Below, piece after piece: positions 54,957 through 64,000 of a DNA stretch of 64,000 nt. The translations under genes were made by a program, and so were the position numbers. The first letter of the stretch is position 1; every line of letters begins with the position of its first letter. The DNA is from Oculatella sp. LEGE 06141 (lineage in GTDB: Bacteria > Cyanobacteriota > Cyanobacteriia > Elainellales > Elainellaceae): positions 62,001 to 126,000 of the forward strand of contig NZ_JADEWO010000002.1 of assembly GCF_015207605.1 (NCBI RefSeq), read 5' to 3'. A model generated the notes under the pieces. It worked only from the letters and a program-made list of their open reading frames with translations. It was not told the origin of the DNA and did not search any database.

Positions 54957-55693
54957 CATACCATGCCGTAGCGGGCAACCGATGCTTTATCAAGAGATTC
55001 CTGCTGGACGAGCCAGACCCACATCTGATCGCCCTGCGAAAAGTGCCACCATTCATTGGGATGCTGCTGAAATCCTGCCGCAGTCATGATGCGGTACAAA
55101 ATTTGACGATTGTGATCAAAGTACGATCGCTGCGCTGCTTCTATAGTGCAGTGAGGTTCTGCTTTCGCCCATTGAGCCGCTGCAAAGTGATTGGGATAGG
55201 AGCGCTCGGACAGTTCATCTATGGGAGATCCCATATCAATCGGGATACCGACTGCGTCTACTAAAGTGATATCGATCGCGGCACCCGTGCTGTGAGGTGG
55301 CGGTGTTGCCGGGTTGTTACTTGGAACGGCCCAAAATTGATAAACCCGATCTAGAATCTCGGAACGCTGAGCAGTGGTTAATTGATCTGGCTCCAGCCCA
55401 CAGGTTCGAACCGTTTCTTGAAAGGTATGGTCCACCATGAACTGCTGCACTGCAATGGGGCGATAAGCATCAAAGATTTGAATTCGCCAACCGGGATACC
55501 ACTCCTGCAATTGTGCCTGGGCGGTCATCAACGAGTGGAGTACACCCTCGCGCAGGAAATAGGGCGATCGCGCCCCATAAGGTGCCGCTAATTTGACGTA
55601 AGGATGGGGCTGCTGTGCCGCAAATACATTGAGCGGAATCGGAACCAGCGGTTCGCCACATTCTACAATCGGTATAGCCTGATAAGGTTTCAT
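54956..55693 (-). CDS. D-alanyl-D-alanine dipeptidase (VanX/DdpX type, M15D)
   Basis: 245 residues. It hydrolyses the D-Ala-D-Ala dipeptide, or related wall fragments, using zinc. The zinc-site motif is PPPHSTGAAIDITLVD (H and D ligands) and the second part is NEWWHFSQGDQ (catalytic glutamate and histidine). FDAYRPIAVQQFM precedes it. There is no signal peptide, so it works in the cytoplasm. No vanH/vanA or other resistance genes are nearby; recycling of peptidoglycan stem ends is the likely role. It is convergent with the RTX gene. Confidence 0.88.
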   Translation of the reverse strand: MKPYQAIPIVECGEPLVPIPLNVFAAQQPHPYVKLAAPYGARSPYFLREGVLHSLMTAQAQLQEWYPGWRIQIFDAYRPIAVQQFMVDHTFQETVRTCGLEPDQLTTAQRSEILDRVYQFWAVPSNNPATPPPHSTGAAIDITLVDAVGIPIDMGSPIDELSERSYPNHFAAAQWAKAEPHCTIEAAQRSYFDHNRQILYRIMTAAGFQQHPNEWWHFSQGDQMWVWLVQQESLDKASVARYGMV

Positions 55694-55858
55694 ACAGGGT
55701 CAATGCGGGGGTGGAACGGTGAGGTCGGTAGAACCCAACCCAGGATCGCCGCTTCCATTCAACGCAAAAGCGGAAGGAAGGTTAAAGAACCACACAGGCT
55801 CCGTTACTCTTACTCCCGCTTATATCATGTTTGGAGGTGACGTTGTGAAACGCCCAAC

Positions 55859-56497
55859 CTACTTCAGTGCATCCTTGAGCGCGGTACGAGCAGCTAAATG
55901 GTTGCGAGTGGAGGTCAAAATTTCTGCCTCGCGCTCTAACCTCGCCGATGTATCCTGCATCTCCAGTAAAGACTGTTGTTCCGGTGCAGCACCATAGAGA
56001 TTACCCGCAACCCAATAAGACAACTCAACTGGTAGATCGGGAATATCGTCTGGCAGTTCGATCTCCTGCCCGGTCAGCTTTGCCGATAACCGTACAACAT
56101 CTCGAAGCAACTGATCAACATCGACAGCTAACCCACTTAAGTCTTGCTCCGTGGGGGCATCTTCAATCCATTCAACCAAACCAACGTAATAAGGACGTTC
56201 TCGAACATACTCCAGAACACGGAATCGTTGTTGCCCAACCGTCATGACCTTCATACGGTCATCGGGCAACCGCTGATGATGAACGATTTCTGCACAACAA
56301 CCAATCGCTGCTGCCTTGCCTTCAACTGGATCGAACATCAACACCCCAAACCGCCCATCGCTTTGAAGGATGGTGTTCATCATAATCCGGTAGCGGAATT
56401 CAAAGATATGCAGTGGCAACCGCTTTCCCGGAAACAAAACCACTTCAGGTAATGGAAAAAGAGGAAGCTCTCGAACAGCAACCGATGAAGATGTCAT
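55859..56497 (-). CDS. Lon N-terminal-domain protein (LON peptidase substrate-binding domain)
   Basis: 212 residues consisting of one Lon N-domain without ATPase or protease parts: LPLFPLPEVVLFPGKRLPLH, FRYRIMMNTILQSDGRFGVL, GQQRFRVLEYVRERPYYVGL, followed by a helical C-terminal part. In many cyanobacteria this gene lies directly after rpsJ at the end of the str operon, as here (152 nt downstream of rpsJ, same strand). The function of the free N-domain is not known; substrate recruitment is a guess. Confidence 0.88.
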   Translation of the reverse strand: MTSSSVAVRELPLFPLPEVVLFPGKRLPLHIFEFRYRIMMNTILQSDGRFGVLMFDPVEGKAAAIGCCAEIVHHQRLPDDRMKVMTVGQQRFRVLEYVRERPYYVGLVEWIEDAPTEQDLSGLAVDVDQLLRDVVRLSAKLTGQEIELPDDIPDLPVELSYWVAGNLYGAAPEQQSLLEMQDTSARLEREAEILTSTRNHLAARTALKDALK

Positions 56498-56649
56498 TAC
56501 TACCTTGATCCCTACGGGGATACAACACGTCTGAACCCGGCTCTATCGATCGCTTTCGTGATAGGCCAGAAAACTATCTACAGCAAATTGTTACACTCTA
56601 AGTGTATCGTATTGTATCGATTGCTTAAGCGGGTACCATCAGGATTTTG

Positions 56650-56967
56650 TTAAAGCTTTACTTCGATATCCACACCGGCAGGGAGATCCAGCTTCATCAA
56701 TGCATCAATGGTTTTGGATGATGGTTGATAAATATCAATAATGCGGCGGTGGGTACGAGTTTCAAAGTGTTCGCGCGAGTCTTTATCCACGTGGGGCGAT
56801 CGCAAGACACAATAAATTCGCCGCTTCGTTGGGAGTGGAATCGGGCCGATCGCCGTAGCATTTGTTCGATTGGCTGTATCAACGATCTTTTCACAGGACG
56901 TATCTAGAAGTCGGCGGTCAAATGCCTTCAGACGAATGCGGATTTTTTGTTGCTGAATCGTTGCCAT
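56650..56967 (-). CDS. rpsJ: 30S ribosomal protein S10
   Basis: 105 residues, full length: [20 protein letters not shown] at the start, [20 protein letters not shown] in the middle and the usual cyanobacterial ending [12 protein letters not shown]10 is a 30S head protein that also joins the NusB antitermination complex. It is the last ribosomal gene of this str operon, 103 nt after tuf, an arrangement typical for cyanobacteria. Confidence 0.98.
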   Translation of the reverse strand: MATIQQQKIRIRLKAFDRRLLDTSCEKIVDTANRTNATAIGPIPLPTKRRIYCVLRSPHVDKDSREHFETRTHRRIIDIYQPSSKTIDALMKLDLPAGVDIEVKL

Positions 56968-57070
56968 AAGAAACTAACTCAAATTGTCCAGGTTCAGTTG
57001 AAGAGAGGATTCATAAGAATCAGCAGTCATCATAGACGATGACTGCTGACCATCAACAGTTAGTAACTAA

Positions 57071-58300
57071 CTATTTTAGGATTTTGGAGACAACGCCCGC
57101 CCCAATGGTACGGCCACCTTCACGGATAGCAAAGCGCATTCCCTGCTCAATGGCGATCGGGCTAATCAGCTCAACCGTCATTTTCACACGGTCACCGGGC
57201 ATCACCATCTCAGCATCACTGCCGTCATCTGCCGTAAACGCTTTGATGGTACCAGTCACATCGGTGGTTCGAACGTAAAACTGGGGACGATAACCGGGGA
57301 AGAAAGGCGTCTTGCGTCCACCTTCTTCTTGCTTGAGAACGTAAACTTCGCTCTCAAACTGAGTATGGGGAGTGATTGAACCAGGTTTAGCAATGACCAT
57401 ACCCCGTTCAATGTCGGCCTTCTGCATTCCGCGAAGCAACAGACCCGCATTATCACCAGCCATTCCTTCCTCAAGACTCTTTTTGAACATCTCGATTCCG
57501 GTAACCGTCGTGCTGCGAGTATCGCGAAGGCCAACCAGTTCAACCGTCTCGCCAACTTTGACCTTACCCCGCTCAATCCGGCCAGTAGCAACCGTTCCTC
57601 GACCTGTAATGGAGAACACGTCCTCTACCGCCATCAGGAAGGGCTTATCTACATCCCGCTCAGGAGTTGGAATGTAAGCATCAACCTCATCCATGAGCTT
57701 GTAAATCTTATCAACCCACTCGTTTTCGCCCTTCACAATTTTGGGACTGGAAGCGAGAGCTTCTAGCGCCTGAAGAGCGGAACCAGAGACAACAGGAATG
57801 TCGTCTCCTGGGAAATCATAGGAACTGAGCAGTTCACGGACTTCCAGCTCAACCAGTTCAAGCAGTTCATCGTCATCAACCTGGTCTTGCTTGTTCAGGA
57901 AGACAACAATGTTAGGAACTCCAACCTGCTTCGCTAGAAGGATATGCTCACGCGTCTGGGGCATGGGACCGTCAGCCGCAGAAACCACCAGGATCGCACC
58001 ATCCATTTGAGCCGCACCCGTGATCATGTTCTTCACATAGTCAGCGTGGCCTGGACAGTCTACGTGGGCATAGTGGCGATTGGTTGTCTCGTACTCCACG
58101 TGAGCCGTATTGATCGTAATCCCTCTGGCTTTTTCCTCAGGAGCCGCGTCAATCTCATCATATTTTCTAGCTTGAGCCTGCCCCAGAGCAGCCAAAGTCA
58201 TCGTGATTGCGGCTGTCAGGGTTGTTTTACCGTGGTCAACGTGACCGATGGTACCGATATTGACGTGAGGTTTGGTCCTTTCAAACTTTGCGCGTGCCAT
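57071..58300 (-). CDS. tuf: translation elongation factor Tu
   Basis: 409 residues. GTPase motifs are GHVDHGKTT (G1), the [20 protein letters not shown] effector/switch region, [12 protein letters not shown] (G3), NKQDQVDD (G4) and [10 protein letters not shown] (G5). Domain II starts near [22 protein letters not shown]-Tu brings aminoacyl-tRNA to the ribosome. It has the cyanobacterial length of 409 residues. It lies 24 nt downstream of fusA. Confidence 0.99.
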   Translation of the reverse strand: MARAKFERTKPHVNIGTIGHVDHGKTTLTAAITMTLAALGQAQARKYDEIDAAPEEKARGITINTAHVEYETTNRHYAHVDCPGHADYVKNMITGAAQMDGAILVVSAADGPMPQTREHILLAKQVGVPNIVVFLNKQDQVDDDELLELVELEVRELLSSYDFPGDDIPVVSGSALQALEALASSPKIVKGENEWVDKIYKLMDEVDAYIPTPERDVDKPFLMAVEDVFSITGRGTVATGRIERGKVKVGETVELVGLRDTRSTTVTGIEMFKKSLEEGMAGDNAGLLLRGMQKADIERGMVIAKPGSITPHTQFESEVYVLKQEEGGRKTPFFPGYRPQFYVRTTDVTGTIKAFTADDGSDAEMVMPGDRVKMTVELISPIAIEQGMRFAIREGGRTIGAGVVSKILK

Positions 58301-58324
58301 GAATCTACTTCTTCCTCTCTCTGA

Positions 58325-60400
58325 TTATGCGTTCCCTTTACTCTTTGCAATGATTGTTTCAGCCACGTTGCGAGGCACCTCATCGTAGTGGCTAAACTCC
58401 ATCGAGAATATGCCCCGACCCTGGGTCTTAGACCGGATATCAGTAGCATATCCGAACATCTCGGCCAAGGGTACCTTAGCAGTAACCTTGGCGATGCCAC
58501 TATCGGAGCCCATTCCTTCAATCTGCCCCCGGCGGGAGTTTAAGTCTCCCATGACATCACCTAAGAAGTCTTCGGGTGCTTCGACCTCGACTTTCATCAT
58601 CGGTTCGAGCAATACCGGAGAAGCCTTCATGACTGCCTCCTTAATTGCCATTGAACCTGCAATTTTGAAAGCCATTTCAGAAGAGTCCACCTCATGATAA
58701 GACCCATCAACCAGAGTCGCTTTGAGATCGATGACCGGATATCCAGCCAGAATACCAGACTCGCAAGCTTCTTTCATGCCCTGCTCCGCAGGGGCAATGT
58801 ATTCCCTAGGAACAGAACCTCCAACAATTTTGGAGACAAATTCGAAGCCGCTGCCCGGATCGCCAGGTTCCAGCTCGATTACAACGTGACCATATTGACC
58901 CTTACCGCCACTCTGGCGAATAAACTTACCCTCTTGGCGAACCGACTTACGAACCGTTTCACGGTAAGCAACTTGGGGAGCGCCCACGTTAGCCTCTACC
59001 TTAAACTCTCGTAGCATCCGGTCAACCAAAATTTCTAGATGAAGTTCACCCATCCCTGCAATTACAGTTTGGTTGGTTTCTGAGTCAATACTGACACGGA
59101 ATGTAGGATCTTCTTCCGAAAGTGACTGTAGGGCTTTCGAAAGCTTCTCCATATCCTGTTTGGTTTTTGGCTCTACTGCCACCGAAATTACAGGCTCTGG
59201 AATGTACAGGGATTCTAGAACGATGGGGGAGCTTTCGTCACAGATAGTATCACCAGTGAACGTATCTTTTAGACCCAAAGCGGCACCCAAATCTCCCGCC
59301 CGCAATTCGTCAACCTCAGTGCGTTCGTCCGCCTTCAAGACAATTAACCGAGAAATACGCTCTTTCTTGCCCTTTGTGGAGTTGTAGACGTAACTACCTT
59401 TGCTCAACACTCCAGAGTAAACCCGAACGAACGTCAGCCGACCATAGGGATCAGACATGATCTTAAAGGCCAAAGCTGACAACGGTTCATTGTCGTCGGC
59501 ACGGCGAGCCGCTGTTTCACCGTTGGCGAGCGTCCCTTGAATCGGAGGAACATCTAAAGGAGACGGTAGATAGTCAACGACTGCATCTAACAGAAGCTGA
59601 ACCCCTTTGTTTTTGAAAGCAGAGCCACAAAACACTGGAACGATCGTTCCATCAATGGTTCCTTTGCGAAGCGCGGCTCGAATTTCGTTCTCCGTCAGCT
59701 CCTCTCCTTCCAGATACTTTGCAGTCAGAGCATCGTCTGTCTCGGCAACGGATTCTATCAGCTTTGTACGGTACTCATCCGCCAACCCCCTCATATCTTC
59801 GGGGATTTCGGTGTCGTCCATGTCGGTGCCGAGGTCGTTGTTGTAGATGCGTGCGCGCATCTTCACCAGGTCAATGATTCCTCGGAACACGTCCTCGCTA
59901 CCAATGGGGATCTGCACAGGAACGGCATTAGCTCGGAGGCGATCGCGCACCTGGTTATAGACCTTATAAAAGTCTGCACCTGTCCGATCCATCTTATTGA
60001 TGAATACGATACGAGGAACTTTGTAGCGATCGGCCTGACGCCAAACGGTTTCGGTCTGTGGCTGAACCCCACCAACAGAGCAAAGCACAGTAATTACACC
60101 GTCCAGTACTCGCATCGAACGCTCGACTTCAATCGTGAAGTCAACATGTCCGGGGGTATCAATAATATTGATGCGGTGGTCTTTCCAACTTGTGGTGATA
60201 GCAGCAGCAGTGATTGTAATACCCCGCTCCCGCTCTTGATCCATCCAATCGGTAACAGCCGTGCCTTCGTGCACCTCGCCGATCTTGTGGATTACGCCCG
60301 AATAGAACAGAATTCGTTCTGTCGTCGTCGTTTTCCCCGCATCAATATGGGCGGCAATTCCAATATTACGTATCCGCTCAAGCGGGATATTACGTGCCAC
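58325..60400 (-). CDS. fusA: translation elongation factor G
   Basis: 691 residues. G1 is [19 protein letters not shown], the switch region [13 protein letters not shown]3 [15 protein letters not shown] and G4 [12 protein letters not shown]. Domain IV has [17 protein letters not shown] and the C-terminus ends [23 protein letters not shown] moves the ribosome along the mRNA. It sits between rpsG and tuf, consistent with one transcript. Confidence 0.99.
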   Translation of the reverse strand: MARNIPLERIRNIGIAAHIDAGKTTTTERILFYSGVIHKIGEVHEGTAVTDWMDQERERGITITAAAITTSWKDHRINIIDTPGHVDFTIEVERSMRVLDGVITVLCSVGGVQPQTETVWRQADRYKVPRIVFINKMDRTGADFYKVYNQVRDRLRANAVPVQIPIGSEDVFRGIIDLVKMRARIYNNDLGTDMDDTEIPEDMRGLADEYRTKLIESVAETDDALTAKYLEGEELTENEIRAALRKGTIDGTIVPVFCGSAFKNKGVQLLLDAVVDYLPSPLDVPPIQGTLANGETAARRADDNEPLSALAFKIMSDPYGRLTFVRVYSGVLSKGSYVYNSTKGKKERISRLIVLKADERTEVDELRAGDLGAALGLKDTFTGDTICDESSPIVLESLYIPEPVISVAVEPKTKQDMEKLSKALQSLSEEDPTFRVSIDSETNQTVIAGMGELHLEILVDRMLREFKVEANVGAPQVAYRETVRKSVRQEGKFIRQSGGKGQYGHVVIELEPGDPGSGFEFVSKIVGGSVPREYIAPAEQGMKEACESGILAGYPVIDLKATLVDGSYHEVDSSEMAFKIAGSMAIKEAVMKASPVLLEPMMKVEVEAPEDFLGDVMGDLNSRRGQIEGMGSDSGIAKVTAKVPLAEMFGYATDIRSKTQGRGIFSMEFSHYDEVPRNVAETIIAKSKGNA

Positions 60401-60489
60401 AGCTACCTCCTTGTTCTTTGCAGCTTTTCATAAACTGCATCTGTTAAGATTTTATACTTTTTCCCAGCAAGGATGTGTTCTTCTCAAAT

Positions 60490-60960
60490 TTAGTAGCGGT
60501 AATGGGCAAATGCCTTGTTTGCTTCGGCCATTCTGTGGGTTTCTTCCCGTTTGCGGATAGCGCTTCCGGTTTCATTAGCGGCATCCATCAGCTCGTTGGC
60601 TAACCGACCTGCCATTGTCCGTCCAGAACGCTGCCGAGAGAACTGAGTCAGCCAGCGAAGCGCCAAAGCAATGCCTCTATCTGACCGCACTTCCATGGGA
60701 ACCTGATAGGTCGCACCACCAACCCGGCGTGCCTTCACCTCCACGAGGGGGGTTGCATTTCGCACGGCTCTTTCGAAGGTTTCCAGAGGATCTGAGCCTG
60801 TCCGCTCTTCAATGAGTTTGAACGCATCGTAAATGATGTTGTAGGCTACAGATTTTTTGCCGCTGTGCATTAAGCGACGCACCATCATGCTGACGAGGCG
60901 GCTATTATGAACCGGGTCAGGCTGAACCGGGCGCTTTTGAATAACTGTACGACGAGACAT
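60490..60960 (-). CDS. rpsG: 30S ribosomal protein S7
   Basis: 156 residues: [20 protein letters not shown] start, [40 protein letters not shown] and the C-terminal [19 protein letters not shown]7 nucleates assembly of the 30S head and can repress its own operon. It is 89 nt upstream of fusA and 242 nt downstream of rpsL. Confidence 0.98.
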   Translation of the reverse strand: MSRRTVIQKRPVQPDPVHNSRLVSMMVRRLMHSGKKSVAYNIIYDAFKLIEERTGSDPLETFERAVRNATPLVEVKARRVGGATYQVPMEVRSDRGIALALRWLTQFSRQRSGRTMAGRLANELMDAANETGSAIRKREETHRMAEANKAFAHYRY

Positions 60961-61202
60961 AATGATCCCTAAAGCACTATTTTTGGATTGAACGTAGTTG
61001 AACGGACAGAATTGCTAGACTCCAACTTTGAAAGAAGCAGTTACAAGAGATCTTGATTTGCCCACCCCAAACCGCTCAGGTTGTTAAACGGTTCCAAACA
61101 GCATCAAACGACCATCAGAAAATGTGTTTGTGTTACAAATGTGTTTGTTTTTCAACTGAGCAATTGGTTTTGAAGGCAACCTAGCAGCTAGAAATACTTT
61201 GG

Positions 61203-61577
61203 CTATTGCTTTGGACGCTTGGCACCATATTTGGAACGTCCTTGACGGCGATCCTTCACACCAGCCGTGTCAAGCGTTCCGCGAATGATGTGATAGCGAA
61301 CCCCCGGCAAGTCCTTAACCCGACCACCCCGGATCATGACAACAGAATGCTCTTGCAGGTTGTGCCCGATCCCCGGAATGTAGGCAGTTACCTCGAAGCC
61401 GGATGTCAAACGAACACGCGCAACCTTACGGAGAGCAGAGTTTGGCTTTTTGGGTGTAGTTGTATAAACCCTGGTACAAACACCACGACGCTGAGGGCAG
61501 CTCTTTAATGCAGGCGATTTAGTTTTTTTCTTGGCCTTGCGGCGTTCGTCACGAATGAGTTGCTGGATAGTGGGCAT
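61203..61577 (-). CDS. rpsL: 30S ribosomal protein S12
   Basis: 124 residues: [80 protein letters not shown] and the KYGAKRPKQ end. The streptomycin-site lysine in [11 protein letters not shown] is wild type. S12 helps decode at the A site. It is the first gene of the str operon and has a good promoter 62 nt upstream. Confidence 0.99.
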   Translation of the reverse strand: MPTIQQLIRDERRKAKKKTKSPALKSCPQRRGVCTRVYTTTPKKPNSALRKVARVRLTSGFEVTAYIPGIGHNLQEHSVVMIRGGRVKDLPGVRYHIIRGTLDTAGVKDRRQGRSKYGAKRPKQ

Positions 61578-61638
61578 GGGCTAAAGCGGATCTTGCCTCT
61601 TACAAAATTTAACTGGCTGAAGTTTTCAACAGTCTCTA

Positions 61639-61668
61639 ACTATATCGATTCTAGCGGGATACTGTCAA
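61639..61668 (-). promoter_or_regulatory. promoter of the str operon
   Basis: On the reverse strand TTGACA (61668-61663) and TATAGT (61644-61639) are 18 nt apart and placed about 62 nt before the rpsL start. This is a near-consensus sigma-70 promoter, as expected for ribosomal genes. Confidence 0.75.
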
Positions 61669-61792
61669 TTTTGTTTTGACTATTTCGTAGTTTACCTGTA
61701 TTAGCTGATGTTGGCTGACTGGTCGAGTCGGCTGGGTTGTAGTCTGGTTAAAGACGGCTCCCAATCTTTGCCGATCGATGCCTGTTTGTTGC

Positions 61793-62134
61793 TCAGACGA
61801 GTTGTTTTTCGGCGATCGAGAAAGAGTTCCCGCAACCACAGGTTTGAGCTGCGTTGGGGTTATGGAACCGGAATCCACCCCCCATCAGGTCTTCAGAATA
61901 ATCGATGGTTAAGCCGTTCAGGTAGGGAACGGTTTGAGGCGCGATCGCCAGTTTAACTTCGCCCCGTTCCAGAACCATATCTTCAGCACCGGGACACTCG
62001 ACCAAAGCCAGCACATAGAAAAAGTCAGAACAGCCACCCACTTGTACACCCACCTGGAATAGCGCATCTGGATGGTGTTGCCTGGACTTTATACGGTTAA
62101 TCTCGGTGATAGCGGCTTGACTTAAATGAATCAT
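61793..62134 (-). CDS. A-type iron-sulfur cluster carrier (IscA/SufA/ErpA family)
   Basis: 113 residues. The three family cysteines are present: QVGGCSDFFYVL (first) and QTCGCGNSFSI (C-x-C). It starts MIHLSQAAITEINRIKSRQ. A-type carriers bind a [2Fe-2S] cluster or iron and hand it to target proteins. Residues between strands (SDFFYVLALV instead of SGFQYGFTF) are atypical, which is usual for the cyanobacterial IscA2-like group. It lies upstream of rpsL on the same strand, 215 nt away. Confidence 0.9.
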   Translation of the reverse strand: MIHLSQAAITEINRIKSRQHHPDALFQVGVQVGGCSDFFYVLALVECPGAEDMVLERGEVKLAIAPQTVPYLNGLTIDYSEDLMGGGFRFHNPNAAQTCGCGNSFSIAEKQLV

Positions 62135-62355
62135 GACTTCAAGAATTCGAAAATTCTAATCAACAAGAACTAACGGCTTGCCGATCTTACAGCGGTTAGA
62201 CGATCTACTACTACACCCTAAAAACCATCCTAAAAACTACAAGGATAAGAGCTAGCCCCTATCCTTGTGTTGGTGGATTTGTTGTTTCAAAATTCACTTG
62301 ATCGAGGGGGCTGTCAATGCATCCTCGCCTGACCCTCTTTCATTTGGAGCTAGTG

Positions 62356-62772
62356 CTATTTGGCGCGGGCGTAGTCATCCTGATAGCGAACAATATCGTC
62401 TTCGCCCAGATACTCACCATTTTGAACTTCAATTAGGATGAGAGGAATTACGCCAGGATTTTCCAGGCGGTGGGCTGTGCAGGGCGGCACATAGGTTGAC
62501 TGATTGCTGAAGAGCAACATTTCGTTCTCTGCACAGGTTACTCTGGCGGTTCCTGCAACAACGATCCAGTGCTCGCTGCGGTGGTGGTGCATTTGCAGGC
62601 TAAGGCGATGCCCTGGCTTAACCTCGATTCGCTTGATTTTATACCCACGCCCTTCTTCTAGAACAGTAAACGACCCCCACGGGCGAAGTTCAGTAGCAGC
62701 AACTGCCTTAGGTGCAACAGAATTGGGCAGGGGCATTGCTGTCGCTTGAGTTGCTTCTTGAGTTTTAGCCAT
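62356..62772 (-). CDS. cupin, mannose-6-phosphate isomerase type II-like
   Basis: 138 residues. After a 30-residue low-complexity start comes RPWGSFTVLEEGRGYKIKRI, then the first cupin motif (HRLSLQMHHHRSEHWIVVAG) and the second (TYVPPCTAHRLENPG), ending with EVQNGEYLGEDDIVRYQDDY. This is the C-terminal cupin of bifunctional GMP/PMI enzymes occurring alone. It may interconvert mannose-6-phosphate and fructose-6-phosphate, giving GDP-mannose precursors for envelope polysaccharides; many stand-alone forms are untested. Confidence 0.85.
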   Translation of the reverse strand: MAKTQEATQATAMPLPNSVAPKAVAATELRPWGSFTVLEEGRGYKIKRIEVKPGHRLSLQMHHHRSEHWIVVAGTARVTCAENEMLLFSNQSTYVPPCTAHRLENPGVIPLILIEVQNGEYLGEDDIVRYQDDYARAK

Positions 62773-63278
62773 GACCTATTCTCCTTAGGTTCGTTGTGAG
62801 CTTGAGCTAATCCATCAGATATCTAGAGTTCACTCAGGCATTACTTAATGTGAAGGGCCATGCTTTTGCCCACGGACACAACCGATACGCCGGTGAAACC
62901 GAGATAAACATAACAAATGTCTTCTAGCTGTTGTCACCTATATCCCCCTTAATTTGAGGCATTTATATCGATTCTTCATCAGTAAGAGGTGTCCTTTAAG
63001 CCTGCTTCAAGTTTTTCCAACCCAAAAGTACAACTTCGTGGTTTCGGAAGCCCTCAACCCGTGGTGTTTAGTCAACCCCTCTACTTCAACTCCCCCTGCT
63101 CCAGCGAAACAGGGTGCAATCGCTGTTTTTGGTGTTCTAGCAGGTGTTTCAGAACCAAGCAGGGTAGTCCCTATTTCTTTGATATTGCACCTTAGCCGCT
63201 ATTTCAAGCCCAATAGTTATCGAGCAGGTAATCAGCAAGGCAGTCAGCAAGGCAGTCTCTAGTTCAACCGTTGAGGGG
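62773..63278. other. intergenic region
   Basis: About 500 nt between two reverse-strand genes with no supported gene. A 102-codon forward frame (62954-63262) has no ribosome site or domain. A direct repeat AAGGCAGTCAGC / AAGGCAGTCTCT lies near 63238-63261. Confidence 0.5.
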
Positions 63279-64000
63279 TCAGTTCAACGCTTGCTCTAGA
63301 TCTGCTATTAGATCATCTGGATGTTCTAAACCAATGGATAGTCGCAGTAGATTGTCGGGTGTTCTGGTTCCTGCTCCTTCAATGGACGCACGATGTTCAA
63401 TCAGACTCTCAACACTGCCAAGACTGGTGGCTCGGGAAAATAGCTTGACGTTTGCAGCAACGGCAAAGGCGCGATCGCGTCCACCCTTAATTTGCACCGA
63501 CAGCATTCCACCAAAACCGCGCATTTGCTCAACGGCAACACTGTGTCCAGGGTGATGAGGCAGACCGGGGTAATGAACGGCTTCGACCGCTGGATGCTGG
63601 TGCAGAAACTTAGCCACGCTGTAGGCGTGATCGGCATGGGCTTTGACCCTGTAGGGTAAGGTTTGAATGCCACGCAGTGTTAGCCAGCAGTCAAATGGGG
63701 AGGGAACAGCACCTCCTGTTGTCTGCAAATGCCGGATAGTTTGAAAGCGTTCTGAATCGGTACGAGCAATCACTGCTCCACCCAAAACATCGCTATGTCC
63801 GCTCAGATACTTAGTAGTGGAATGAACGACCAGATCAACTCCATGTTGAAATGGCTGCTGTAAGAGTGGAGTTGCCCAGGTGTTGTCACAAACGCAGATG
63901 GCTCCGGTTTGGTGCGCCAGTGCGGTGATTTCGCTCAGGTTGGTTATCTTGAGCATGGGATTTGAGGGAGTTTCGATCCAAAGTAAGCGTGTGTTGGGCT
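63279..64000 (-). CDS. trans-sulfuration PLP enzyme (cystathionine gamma-synthase-like), N-terminal part missing
   Basis: The reading frame is open from the window edge through 240 codons to its stop; the start lies beyond 64000. Visible are PNTRLLWIETPSNPMLKI, the metal-independent PLP phosphate strand CVCDNTWATPLLQQPFQHG (PLP-pyridine aspartate) and the Schiff-base lysine motif HSTTKYLSGHSDVLGG. Downstream are PSPFDCWLTLRGIQTLPYR and the substrate-carboxylate arginine in NLLRLSIGLEHPDDL. These belong to the Cys/Met metabolism family. LGSVESLIEHRASI favours cystathionine gamma-synthase or gamma-lyase over O-acetylhomoserine sulfhydrylase, but the reaction cannot be fixed from this fragment. 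Confidence 0.88.
   Translation of the reverse strand, partial: PNTRLLWIETPSNPMLKITNLSEITALAHQTGAICVCDNTWATPLLQQPFQHGVDLVVHSTTKYLSGHSDVLGGAVIARTDSERFQTIRHLQTTGGAVPSPFDCWLTLRGIQTLPYRVKAHADHAYSVAKFLHQHPAVEAVHYPGLPHHPGHSVAVEQMRGFGGMLSVQIKGGRDRAFAVAANVKLFSRATSLGSVESLIEHRASIEGAGTRTPDNLLRLSIGLEHPDDLIADLEQALN

Noticed and set aside
54956-55693. Vancomycin resistance gene vanX
   Set aside because: The catalytic motifs fit, but no vanH, vanA, vanR or vanS is present; this family is common in organisms without resistance clusters.

Overview
The window is chromosomal DNA of a cyanobacterium. The evidence is dense HIP1 palindromes (GCGATCGC and its GCGATCG core) inside and between genes, plus lineage-typical genes: phytoene desaturase and phytoene synthase of the plant-type carotenoid pathway, ferredoxin-dependent glutamate synthase, a Ftn2/ARC6-type division protein, a CRR7-type NDH-1 factor, an ABA4-like protein, DUF2854 and DUF3326 proteins and an SLH-containing porin. 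Base composition looks moderately GC-rich and even. I see no insertion sequence, prophage, CRISPR array, rRNA or tRNA. The genus cannot be fixed from this; a filamentous Leptolyngbya-like lineage is only a guess.

Layout. 1-7 kb: truncated SLH porin (-), secreted PQQ-type sugar dehydrogenase (+), a gene-free kilobase with a strong hairpin, a RodZ-like HTH membrane protein, a Crp/Fnr regulator and a universal stress protein. 7-10 kb: Ftn2/ARC6 followed by an AEC transporter (-). 11-17 kb: pdhA, crr7 convergent with a DUF2854 gene, a lone receiver domain, a ferredoxin / 62-residue protein / DUF3326 run with a 4-nt overlap, and a CPBP protease. 17-26 kb: a membrane-anchored phosphodiester glycosidase, the 4.6-kb glutamate synthase and pdhB. 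26-36 kb: secreted amidase, HI0933-type flavoprotein, rubredoxin, MscL with a zinc ribbon, an EbsA-like protein, a phosphotransacetylase-like protein, an Hsp70-family ATPase, ABA4-like protein, a membrane C39 peptidase and PsiE.

36-39 kb holds the most distinctive pair: a two-domain KaiC-like ATPase followed by a PAS histidine kinase that starts with a degenerate receiver domain. 39.7-43.7 kb: crtP, crtB and a succinate-semialdehyde dehydrogenase. 43.7-51.5 kb: a polyprenyl-phosphate glycosyltransferase, a YbhN-like membrane protein and two GT39 glycosyltransferases, interleaved with a C40 peptidase and a beta-lactamase-fold hydrolase; this looks like a cell-envelope region. 52-56 kb: a small lipoprotein, a beta-helix/RTX protein and a VanX-type dipeptidase. 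56-62 kb: the str operon rpsL-rpsG-fusA-tuf-rpsJ (-), continued by a Lon-N-domain protein. 62-64 kb: an A-type Fe-S carrier, a mannose-6-phosphate isomerase-type cupin and a truncated cystathionine gamma-synthase.

Most of the window is ordinary core genome. The items most worth following are the KaiC-like/kinase pair with its altered catalytic and phosphosite residues, the envelope glycosylation cluster, the membrane C39 peptidase, and three intergenic hairpins that may mark unannotated RNAs. All family calls were made by reading; no database search was run.
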